DNA from: CAZPBC01 sp964584775
Lineage (GTDB): Bacteria > Chlamydiota > Chlamydiia > Chlamydiales > SLFE01
Length of the DNA stretch: 64,000 nucleotides
Assembly (NCBI GenBank): GCA_964584775.1
Contig: CAZPBC010000001.1
Span: forward strand, 1 to 64,000
Direction: 5' to 3'
The first letter of the stretch is position 1. Each line of letters opens with the position of its first letter. Position numbers and translations under genes: made by a program. Under the pieces are notes generated by a model that saw nothing but the letters and a program-made list of their open reading frames with translations, was not told the origin of the DNA and did no database searches. Below are positions 16,421 to 23,765 of this stretch, piece after piece.

Positions 16421-17398
16421 ATGCCTGATTTGAAGCGAATTGTAGTCACAGGAAGCGCAGGAAATATTGCCTACACGCTCCTCTTTTCCCTTGCCAAAGG
16501 GGCCCTTCTTGGTCCTGATCAGCCTATAGCTCTTCACCTTCTTGACATTCCTCCGATGGAGGAGGCTCTGGAAGGGGTCAAAATGGAGCTCCTAGATTTG
16601 GCAAGTCCTGTCTTGGAGGAAATCCAAGTCGGCTCTGATCCGAAAAAAATGTTTAAAGATGTGGACTACGCTTTTCTTGTGGGTGCCAAGCCACGTGGTC
16701 CTGGAATGGAGCGCAAAGACCTTCTTTTTGATAATGGAAAGATCTTTGTCGAACAGGGAAAAGCTCTCAATGAAGTTGCCAAGCGCGATGTGAAAATTTT
16801 GGTTGTGGGGAATCCATGTAACACGAACTGTTTAATCGCGATGCAAAATGCTCCCGATCTTCCCAAAGAGAACTTCATGGCCATGACACGCCTCGATCAA
16901 AATCGTGCGAAGAGCCAGCTTGCTGCCAAGGCTGGAGTCAAAGTCGAACAGGTGAAACAGATGACCATTTGGGGAAATCACTCTTCCACACAGGTGCCTG
17001 ATGCTTATCATGCCACAATCGATGGGAAAAAATTGATTGATGTCATTGATGACAACTCCTGGATTGAAGGGGAGTTTGTTGAAACGGTTCAAAAGAGAGG
17101 TGCTGCCATTATTAAAGCGCGTGGAAAATCCTCTGCGGCTTCCGCGGCCTACGCTGCCATCGACTCCATGCGTTCTGCCATCACTCCCACAGAAGAGGGA
17201 GAGTGGTTTTCAGTCGGAATCAGTTCAGATGAAAATCCTTATGGAGTTCGCGAAGGGCTCATCTTCTCTTTTCCAGTCCGTGTAAACGCTGCTGGAAAAA
17301 TGGAAATTGTAGATGGGTTAGAATGGAATGACTTCTTAAAAGAAAAAATCGCTTTATCTGAAAAAGAGCTGTTGGAAGAAAAAGAGTTGGTGCTATGA
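16421..17398 (+). CDS. mdh: Malate dehydrogenase
   Basis: NAD-dependent malate dehydrogenase of the TCA cycle. NAD-binding VTGSAGNIAYTLLFSLAKG at the N-terminus, substrate loop AKPRGPGMERKDLL, the Asp/Arg motif TRLDQNRAKSQLA and the catalytic His in TIWGNHSSTQVPD. About 325 residues, matching chlamydial MdhC. ATG 16421 is preferred over an upstream TTG at 16370, which coincides with the predicted promoter. Overlaps gltA by 4 nt (ATGA). Confidence 0.95.
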   Translation: MPDLKRIVVTGSAGNIAYTLLFSLAKGALLGPDQPIALHLLDIPPMEEALEGVKMELLDLASPVLEEIQVGSDPKKMFKDVDYAFLVGAKPRGPGMERKDLLFDNGKIFVEQGKALNEVAKRDVKILVVGNPCNTNCLIAMQNAPDLPKENFMAMTRLDQNRAKSQLAAKAGVKVEQVKQMTIWGNHSSTQVPDAYHATIDGKKLIDVIDDNSWIEGEFVETVQKRGAAIIKARGKSSAASAAYAAIDSMRSAITPTEEGEWFSVGISSDENPYGVREGLIFSFPVRVNAAGKMEIVDGLEWNDFLKEKIALSEKELLEEKELVL

Positions 17399-18546
17399 CA
17401 AAAGAGCTATTTGTAGTGACAGAAGAGCAGTTAGAAACCGGGATGCGGGGCTATCCAGTGGGATACTGCGTCACTTCGTCTGTAGACCCAGAAAAGGGAC
17501 TCTATTACCGAGGAAAGAAAGTTTCTGAAATGGCCGAATGGTCATCGGAAAAGGTGATCTACCTCCTTTTCTATGGCACTGTACCGAATGAAAGTGAGCT
17601 TGAAGCTTTCTCCAATGAACTGAAAAAGCGGGGCCAGCTTTCGAAAAAAACAGTCGACGCGATCCGTCAACTTCCTCGTGATGGCCATCCGATGAAACTC
17701 TTCTCCGCGAGCCTTCTTTTGGCGGGAATGTTTGAAGCGACAGAGGATTGGAACGAAGATGGGCTGAATCTGGTAGCACGTGTTCCCGAGCTCGTGGCGA
17801 CTCTGATTAACCATCATGCAGGATGGAAGATGAACGAGGTCTCTTCTGATCTCGGCTACATGGAGCGTTTTACGGCGATGATAGGCGTCGAAGTGCCCGA
17901 TCGTGGTCCGCTTGAGCAGGTCTTCAAGCTCTTCAATGTTCTTCATTTTGATCACGGCGGAGGAAACCTCTCTACCTTTACAGGAAAGTGTGTGGCTTCG
18001 GGGCTCGCAGACCTCTACGCATCGCTTTCAGCAAGTATTGATGCACTCTCTGGACCTCGGCATGGAAAGGCCAATCAAGACTGTTTAGAGTTTGTGAAAC
18101 AGGTCCTCGACGAGTTAGGGGAGAATGCCACAGCGGAGCAGGTTGAAGCCCTGATCCGTCAACGTCTTTCAAATAAAGAGCTCGTCTATGGGTTTGGTCA
18201 CGCTGTTCTTCGCGTAGAGGATCCTCGAGCCACCGTGCTTTATGAGTTTTCCGATAGATTCTATAAAAACCATCCTTTGGTCAAAATTGCCACGTTGCTT
18301 CGAACAGCAGGAACAAAAGTTCTCAAGGAAAATCCCAAAATTTCAAACCCTTATCCCAACGTTGACGCCATTTCAGGAACTGCACTGACGGCGGCTGGGT
18401 TTGGATACCCCGAGTATTTTACCGTCCTCTTTGGACTCTCTCGTGTCGTCGGAATCACCCGGCAAATCATCTATGAACGGACGGAAGCACGTGGCGGTAA
18501 AGGAGTTCCCATCACCCGGCCCAAGTTCTACTATAAGGGAGAGTGA
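17395..18546 (+). CDS. gltA: Citrate synthase
   Basis: Condenses oxaloacetate and acetyl-CoA. Active-site regions: FDHGGGNLSTF with the first catalytic His, GPRHGKAN, the second His in YGFGHAVLR and the Asp in YPNVDAISG. 383 residues, a compact type II-like length. As I recall, C. trachomatis lacks citrate synthase, so this gene indicates a fuller TCA cycle. It overlaps both mdh and acyP by 4 nt, a tight three-gene operon. Confidence 0.94.
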   Translation: MTKELFVVTEEQLETGMRGYPVGYCVTSSVDPEKGLYYRGKKVSEMAEWSSEKVIYLLFYGTVPNESELEAFSNELKKRGQLSKKTVDAIRQLPRDGHPMKLFSASLLLAGMFEATEDWNEDGLNLVARVPELVATLINHHAGWKMNEVSSDLGYMERFTAMIGVEVPDRGPLEQVFKLFNVLHFDHGGGNLSTFTGKCVASGLADLYASLSASIDALSGPRHGKANQDCLEFVKQVLDELGENATAEQVEALIRQRLSNKELVYGFGHAVLRVEDPRATVLYEFSDRFYKNHPLVKIATLLRTAGTKVLKENPKISNPYPNVDAISGTALTAAGFGYPEYFTVLFGLSRVVGITRQIIYERTEARGGKGVPITRPKFYYKGE

Positions 18547-18815
18547 TGGAGCACACGATCCGTTTTTATGGACGGGTGCAGGGAGTGTTCTTTCGTGCAA
18601 CAGCCAAAGAACATGCACAAAAACTCGGCCTGAAGGGCACGGTGCGAAACTGCTCCGATGGTTCTGTGGAACTTATTGCTCATGGGGAGGAAGAGGCGAT
18701 CCAGGCTCTCATTGCCCAGCTTTCCTCACACTTTACTCTCGATCCTGAAAATCCCTACTCTCATCAAAAAAGACCTCCAGAGGTCACTTTCTCTAGCTTC
18801 GATATCATTTATTAA
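18543..18815 (+). CDS. acyP: Acylphosphatase
   Basis: 90-residue acylphosphatase hydrolysing acyl phosphates. The phosphate-binding loop with catalytic Arg is GRVQGVFFRATA and the catalytic Asn lies in VRNCSDGSVEL. ATG overlaps the gltA stop by 4 nt. The first codons are ATG ATG GAG; either ATG may be used. Confidence 0.93.
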   Translation: MMEHTIRFYGRVQGVFFRATAKEHAQKLGLKGTVRNCSDGSVELIAHGEEEAIQALIAQLSSHFTLDPENPYSHQKRPPEVTFSSFDIIY

Positions 18816-18819
18816 TTCC

Positions 18820-18835
18820 TGGCACGGCTTTTGCT
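18820..18835 (+). promoter_or_regulatory. Sigma-54 (RpoN) -24/-12 promoter
   Basis: TGGCACGGCTTTTGCT matches the sigma-54 consensus TGGCAC-N5-TTGCW in every conserved base, with the GG and GC dinucleotides at the required spacing. The predicted start is about 18845, giving a ~20-nt leader with a strong ribosome-binding site (AGAGGGGGAG) ahead of ATG 18865. Chlamydiae encode RpoN and an AtoC-like activator. No enhancer site was identified. Confidence 0.75.
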
Positions 18836-18864
18836 TTTCTTCCTAGTGAAAGAGGGGGAGAGCT

Positions 18865-19503
18865 ATGAGCAATATAAGTGGACCTGGGCCGTTTGAGCCA
18901 CAGGAACGTAGAGTAGAAGGTAGCGAGACCTCAGAGTCTCCTGACGCAGTGACATCGAAAGGAGGAGAGGTTCTCCAAGGTCTTGGCAAAGCGATAGGAG
19001 GAGCTGGAGAGCTCATCAATAAAGGTGTAGATTTGGCAACGCGCCGCGGTCTGGAAGAGGCACAGAAGGCTTCTGTTGCTGCGGAGCAGCGGATTGGGGG
19101 AATTTCAGAGGAGGATGCTTTTTTGCTAGCCATGGACAAGCTTTGGAAAACTGTGGAAATTCAAAAATATATGCATCCTGACGGAAAAACGATGGACCCT
19201 AGTGAGTTTCCAAAAGCAACCGTGGGTCTCTATGAAGCGTGCTGTCGAATCATGGAACAACCAGAAGAGCAGTTTGGAGAGAGGAGGATGACCGCATTGT
19301 CTGAAAGTGAATATAGTCACCTGATTAACTGCATGACCGAGATGACGGGTTATCAATACCATTATGAAACTGAAGAGAATTTGACAGATTGGGTCGTGGG
19401 TGCCAGTGCTGAGGCCCTAAAAGAATGTGATCGAGAGACCACAGTGAAGCAATTTCTCGAATCTTACTATAGTAAAATTGGTTTGGAGCTTTTTCCTGAA
19501 TAA
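18865..19503 (+). CDS. Hypothetical effector-like protein A of a tandem pair
   Basis: 212 residues, not recognised. The first ~60 are low-complexity, rich in Gly, Ser and Glu (GPGPFEPQERRVEGSETSES) with a glycine-rich segment GKAIGGAGELINKGVD; the rest is helical. No signal peptide or membrane span, so if exported it would need type III secretion. The C-terminal ~110 residues resemble the next gene's product (EYSHLINCMTEMTG versus EFLHFVSCLSEVTW), showing an old tandem duplication. It stands directly behind a sigma-54 promoter, and the second gene follows 9 nt later. Confidence 0.8.
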   Translation: MSNISGPGPFEPQERRVEGSETSESPDAVTSKGGEVLQGLGKAIGGAGELINKGVDLATRRGLEEAQKASVAAEQRIGGISEEDAFLLAMDKLWKTVEIQKYMHPDGKTMDPSEFPKATVGLYEACCRIMEQPEEQFGERRMTALSESEYSHLINCMTEMTGYQYHYETEENLTDWVVGASAEALKECDRETTVKQFLESYYSKIGLELFPE

Positions 19504-19512
19504 GGAGGTGTT

Positions 19513-20070
19513 ATGCCAAGAGTAGAAAGACCTGTTGAGGGTGTTTGGCCTGATAATAGAGAAAATATGACCCCTCAGAATCCTGTCTCAAAAGAGGGGG
19601 AAAAGGCACTGCAAAGACAAGAGAAGTCTAGTGTTGGAAATCGATTGGAGAAAGAGGTGAAAATTCAAGAAGAAGATTCATCTGGAGCGAGTGATCTCTT
19701 CCTCAAATGCCTTGAGGAATTGGTGAATGGTGAAAGAGGTGCTGAGATTTTTCAGGAGCAGTCTGAGTCGTACATCGCTGCTAAGCTATATGAAGAGGCA
19801 TCGATTTCTGCAGGTGTGTTTTATCTAGACGTGTTCGCTGAAAACTTTTTAGAAATGCGAATGGTTGATCTTAGAGAGGAAGAGTTCCTTCACTTTGTCA
19901 GTTGTCTGTCAGAAGTGACTTGGAATGACTATGTGTGTGACGATAAGACGATCGTTCAAGGGGTGCAGAGTGCTGTTGGAGAAGCCATGAAGGACCTCCA
20001 TCAGGAGATGTCCGTCGAAGACTTCTGTCAGCTCTTTTTTGAAAAACTATCCTTCGAAAAGAGAGAGTAG
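19513..20070 (+). CDS. Hypothetical effector-like protein B of a tandem pair
   Basis: 185 residues, diverged paralogue of the preceding protein: a charged, probably disordered N-terminus of ~60 residues (GEKALQRQEKSSVGNRLEKE) followed by a helical C-terminal domain with shared motifs (EFLHFVSCLSEVTW; VQSAVGEAMKDLHQEMSVED against the partner's VVGASAEALKECDRETTVKQ). TAAGGAGG lies at the end of gene A as ribosome-binding site, implying one transcript. Its end overlaps the convergent DAO oxidoreductase gene by 24 nt. Function unknown. Confidence 0.8.
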   Translation: MPRVERPVEGVWPDNRENMTPQNPVSKEGEKALQRQEKSSVGNRLEKEVKIQEEDSSGASDLFLKCLEELVNGERGAEIFQEQSESYIAAKLYEEASISAGVFYLDVFAENFLEMRMVDLREEEFLHFVSCLSEVTWNDYVCDDKTIVQGVQSAVGEAMKDLHQEMSVEDFCQLFFEKLSFEKRE

Positions 20071-21012
20071 ATTCCGAGCGTAGAAGGCGTGATAGAGAAG
20101 CCCTTTGGATCCAAGGCCTGTTGCAATCACCAGACGTTCGTGGATTCTTTTAACGAGAGGTCTGCGGTCGGAGGTGAAAGCCCGGAGCCCTGCGCGGACT
20201 TGGATTTTTTTTGGGACTTTCCACTCAGGATAGAGTGCAAGAATTTCAGGGATGATTTCATTGACAGCAGTTTCTTTATCTGGAGTTGCACTTTCAAAAT
20301 CTCTTTCATACGTGGCCCCAGCCCATGCAGAGAGGGAGTCAGAGACGGCTAGGGTCTTTTTTTTCATGATGGGAAAAGGGGGGTGGGAAAGTTGCTCATC
20401 CCAAGAAAAGGTGAGAAGCTGACCTTTAATGATCTGAAGTTTTAGGGAGGGAAAGAGCTGAGCTGTGGATGCCCCCGTAGCGAGAAGGACCTGATCGTAG
20501 GAATCTAACTCTGCGAGGTTTTCGATCTGTTGGTGAACGAAACGGCAACCCTTTTTGATTAAGAACTTCTTCAATGCCACTAAGTAGGTGGGGGTATCAA
20601 CCGAGTGTGCCGAGTGGATAAAGCAGCCACCATGCGGAGCCTCTCCAGTGATCCATGTTTCACACTTCTGTTTAGAATAGAGCTCGATCTCTGGGTGGAG
20701 TTCAGCTGACTTCTGGAAGGCTTGAGCCTGCGTTTCGTTGATGGCAATGCGAAGCAATCCCGTTTCTCGGTGAAAAGGGACTTCTACATAGGAGCTTGCT
20801 TTCTCCAACAGATCCAAACTGGCTGCGAGAGCCTCTCGGCCTTTGTCATTGAGTTTGGCTTCCTTTCCGACAAACGGATGGAGGAGTCCTAGTGCTGCTT
20901 CGGAGGCTGAGGGAGCCTCTTGACTATAGCAAGTGATCTCAAATGCCCCTAGAAGTGCTTCGGCAGCGGCTAGGCCAAAGAGTCCTGATCCGACGATTGC
21001 TAATTTTTTCAT
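20047..21012 (-). CDS. FAD-dependent oxidoreductase, DAO family (D-amino-acid dehydrogenase-like)
   Basis: The N-terminal Rossmann motif KLAIVGSGLFGLAAAEALL binds FAD. Further DAO-family elements are GLLHPFVG, HSAHSVDTPTYL, VLLATGAST and the C-terminal RAGLRAFTSDRRPLV and GLGSKGLLYHA, which closely resemble the oxidoreductase domain of MnmC as well as small D-amino-acid dehydrogenases. 321 residues. In Chlamydia a predicted D-amino-acid dehydrogenase gene (CT375, from memory) also lies next to mdh, which supports orthology. Substrate not determined. ATG 21012 preferred over a TTG two codons upstream. Confidence 0.85.
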   Translation of the reverse strand: MKKLAIVGSGLFGLAAAEALLGAFEITCYSQEAPSASEAALGLLHPFVGKEAKLNDKGREALAASLDLLEKASSYVEVPFHRETGLLRIAINETQAQAFQKSAELHPEIELYSKQKCETWITGEAPHGGCFIHSAHSVDTPTYLVALKKFLIKKGCRFVHQQIENLAELDSYDQVLLATGASTAQLFPSLKLQIIKGQLLTFSWDEQLSHPPFPIMKKKTLAVSDSLSAWAGATYERDFESATPDKETAVNEIIPEILALYPEWKVPKKIQVRAGLRAFTSDRRPLVKRIHERLVIATGLGSKGLLYHAFYARNLLSLFEG

Positions 21013-21091
21013 TGTCAAAAGTATACTATTTTTCTCGGCTTTAGTAAAATGGCTTACAAATTCGAGAAAAGAGGAAATCCGAGCTTTTGCG

Positions 21092-21619
21092 ATGACAAGT
21101 GCACAAAAAAAACAGGTCGGTTCGATCTTGATGATCCTTTTTTTAGGGGTCTTTACGGGTTTGATGATGGTTGTAGGTCTATTAGTCGTTTACAGTCCCC
21201 CAGAAACGATCTCAGCAAAAAATAGCCTTCTCTCTGCGGATGTCATTGAGAGTTTCTCTGAAGAGGGGCACGGCTCCTTCACTTTTGATCATATCGAATA
21301 TTTCTATCACAAAGAGGGTGACGTCTCGTGGTCGGGGCATGAGGTCACTATCCCTGAGTACAAGCAGTTTTATAGATTAGTCCAGGGTGACAAAGGTTCT
21401 GTGACAGAGGGAGAAAATTTTGGTGATGTGGGCGCCCGTCTTGTGATCTTTGGCAGGGAAAAGAATGCGAGAAGCACTCCTTTTCAAGAGATCCAATTTT
21501 CGGAAGATGGAAACCATTTCCGTGTTCAAATGAAAACTCCCGAGTCCAAGTCTAAGTGGGTGACCTATACCCACGAGGATATTCAAGCTCTTACAGAAAA
21601 GATCGTCCTTGATGAGTAA
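21092..21619 (+). CDS. Single-pass membrane protein, unknown function
   Basis: About 175 residues: a short basic N-terminus (TSAQKKQ), one transmembrane helix (ILMILFLGVFTGLMMVVGLLV) and an extracytoplasmic domain of ~130 residues rich in aromatic and acidic residues (GSFTFDHIEYFYHKEGDVSW). The frame is open further upstream, but those codons overlap the start of the divergent DAO gene and look non-coding. No strong ribosome-binding site is seen near ATG 21092. It overlaps the next gene by 8 nt (translational coupling). Not recognised. Confidence 0.7.
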   Translation: MTSAQKKQVGSILMILFLGVFTGLMMVVGLLVVYSPPETISAKNSLLSADVIESFSEEGHGSFTFDHIEYFYHKEGDVSWSGHEVTIPEYKQFYRLVQGDKGSVTEGENFGDVGARLVIFGREKNARSTPFQEIQFSEDGNHFRVQMKTPESKSKWVTYTHEDIQALTEKIVLDE

Positions 21620-22403
21620 ACGTGCTCGACTCACGATGATGGGAACAGGAGGTTCGATGGGGGTGCCTGTCGTCGGTTGCCGTTGTGAGGTGTGTCTTGG
21701 TGGGCATCCCAAAAACCAGCGTCTGCGCGCAGGAGTGTACATCGAGATTGGTGATCAGCATATCGTCATCGATGCATCTACCGATTTTAGAGCGCAATGC
21801 TTGTCTTACAATATCGATCATTTAGATCTGCTTCTTTTGACACATGCGCATCAAGATCACGTGGGAGGAATCGATGATTTACGCCCATTTTTCTTTCAAA
21901 GAAATGATCCACTCGTTGCCTATGCTTCTCAAGAAACATGGAGAGACCTACATCAGCGATTTGCCTATATCTTTTCTCCTTGTCCCAACTCTAAAACAAT
22001 CCTTCCTAGGTTTCACTGTAAAACTTTCGATGGAGAGCGTGGAGTGTTGGATTTTGAGGGGGAGAAAATCCGCTACTTTACGTTTGAACAAGCCGGAATG
22101 AAGGTCAATGGTTTCCGCTTTGGATCTCTTGCATATGCCTCTGATATTAAACATTATCCAGCAACCCTTTTTCAAGATTTGGAGGGGGTAGAAACACTCA
22201 TTATATCAGCTCTACGCTTCACTCCTTCTGACCTCCACTTGACAGTGGATGAGGCGATTGATTTTGCCAGGAAGGTGGGTGCCAAGAAAACTTACCTGAC
22301 TCATATTGCTCACGATCTGGATTATGAGCCCGTCTCAGCCTACTTGCCAGAAGAAGTCGAACTCGCGTATGATGGTATGCAAATTGAGTGGGAAATAAGA
22401 TAA
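21612..22403 (+). CDS. Metallo-beta-lactamase-fold hydrolase, PhnP-like
   Basis: Cytosolic metal-dependent hydrolase. The family start GTGGSMGVPVVGCRCEVC carries the structural Cys residues of the PhnP type; LLTHAHQDHVGGIDDLRPF is the HxHxDH metal motif, AYASDIKHYP supplies an Asp, and YLTHIAHDL a late His. 263 residues. PhnP acts on cyclic phosphodiesters in phosphonate breakdown, but no other phn genes are here, so the substrate is open. The same gene sits next to hflX in Chlamydia. Stop and start overlap with hflX (TAATG). Confidence 0.87.
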   Translation: MSKRARLTMMGTGGSMGVPVVGCRCEVCLGGHPKNQRLRAGVYIEIGDQHIVIDASTDFRAQCLSYNIDHLDLLLLTHAHQDHVGGIDDLRPFFFQRNDPLVAYASQETWRDLHQRFAYIFSPCPNSKTILPRFHCKTFDGERGVLDFEGEKIRYFTFEQAGMKVNGFRFGSLAYASDIKHYPATLFQDLEGVETLIISALRFTPSDLHLTVDEAIDFARKVGAKKTYLTHIAHDLDYEPVSAYLPEEVELAYDGMQIEWEIR

Positions 22404-23683
22404 TGTCTGAAGTACAAGAGACCGAAGAGTTACCAAGAGCTCTTCTCATAGCCATCACAAACCAGTCCCAAGGAAAAGAGATGGCGACGGGACACATTGA
22501 AGAGCTGAAAGAGCTGACTCGAACTTTTGGGGCGGAGACTGTCGATTCTGTCATTGTTCCTTTGAGGAAGTATGACGCTGCGACATTTTTTGGCTCAGGA
22601 AAAGTGGCTGAGTTGGTCGAACAGGCCGCCGAGCTCGGCGTCGATGTGGTGATTTTGGATGAGGAGATTTCGCCGGCACAGCAGAGAAACTTAGAAAAAG
22701 CATTCAAACTGACAGTGATGGATCGCACAGAGTTGATCATTGCTGTCTTCGCCGCCTCCGCACACACTCGTGAAGCGAAACTGCAGGTAGAACTCGCGGA
22801 GATGAAATACCAACTCCCTCGGTTGAAGCGCTTATGGACACACCTTCATCGTCAAACGGGGTCGGGTGGCTCAGGGAAATTTTTGAAGGGAGAGGGGGAG
22901 AAGCAGATTGAAATTGACCGCCGCATCCTGAATACAAAAATTGCTAAGCTGGAAACAGAAATCAAGACAGTGACCAAGCAAAGGGAAACGGGACGGGTGC
23001 TGCGAAAGCGCAATGCAATTCCCACATTCGCAATCATTGGTTACACCAACGCTGGAAAATCGACACTTCTAAATGCTTTGACGGGCGCTGAGGTCTTGAT
23101 CGAAGATAAACTTTTTGCCACGTTAGACACCACCACAAGAAAACTCCAGCTTCCTAATAACCAAGAATCTCTACTCATCGACACAGTTGGTTTTATCCGT
23201 AAGCTCCCACACCAGTTGGTGGCCTCATTTAAGAGCACTCTAGAAGAGTCAATGGAAGCGGATATCTTGCTTCATCTTATCGATGTGAGTGATCCCTTTG
23301 CTCATGAGCACGCTGACGCAGCGGCAGCTGTGCTACAGGAGTTAAACGTAGAGAATAAACCCGTGATCACTGTCCTAAACAAAATAGATCAACTTGATGA
23401 TCCCTCTAAGCTGATCTACTTTAAAACCAAATTTCCTCGAATCGTGGCCATTTCTGCTGGAAAAAAGGAGGGTTTTGAGGGTCTCCTGCAAAGTATGATG
23501 GACGGCTTGAAAGAGCTGCGGACAGAGGTGCGTCTTCGTATTCCACAAAGTGAGTTCCATCACGTTAGCGCGGTCTTATCAAAGGGGGAAGTTCTCCATC
23601 AAGAATATGAAGAGAATGACGTCCTCCTTAGAGCGGTGCTTCCTAATGAAATTGCTGAAAAACTCTCAGTATTTCAGTATTAA
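22403..23683 (+). CDS. hflX: Ribosome-associated GTPase HflX
   Basis: GTPase that rescues or splits stalled ribosomes. The N-terminal HflX domain (KYDAATFFGSGKVAEL, DEEISPAQQRNLEKAF, DRTELIIAVFA) and the central linker with GRVLRKRNAIP precede the G domain: G1 GYTNAGKSTLLNAL, G2 FATLDTTTR, G3 DTVGFIRKLPHQLVASF, G4 NKID. 426 residues from ATG 22403, which overlaps the previous stop codon. Complete. Confidence 0.95.
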   Translation: MSEVQETEELPRALLIAITNQSQGKEMATGHIEELKELTRTFGAETVDSVIVPLRKYDAATFFGSGKVAELVEQAAELGVDVVILDEEISPAQQRNLEKAFKLTVMDRTELIIAVFAASAHTREAKLQVELAEMKYQLPRLKRLWTHLHRQTGSGGSGKFLKGEGEKQIEIDRRILNTKIAKLETEIKTVTKQRETGRVLRKRNAIPTFAIIGYTNAGKSTLLNALTGAEVLIEDKLFATLDTTTRKLQLPNNQESLLIDTVGFIRKLPHQLVASFKSTLEESMEADILLHLIDVSDPFAHEHADAAAAVLQELNVENKPVITVLNKIDQLDDPSKLIYFKTKFPRIVAISAGKKEGFEGLLQSMMDGLKELRTEVRLRIPQSEFHHVSAVLSKGEVLHQEYEENDVLLRAVLPNEIAEKLSVFQY

Positions 23684-23765
23684 TTATTTTATTTCTTGAA
23701 ATTGTCGTTACAAAAATCTACTATTTAAAAAGTTTGATTCATTATTAAAAAAAATGAGGCATTAA

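Noticed and set aside
20933..21091. N-terminal extension of the single-pass membrane protein by 53 codons
   Set aside because: It overlaps the start of the divergent DAO oxidoreductase and has shadow-like composition; ATG 21092 fits the membrane-protein layout.
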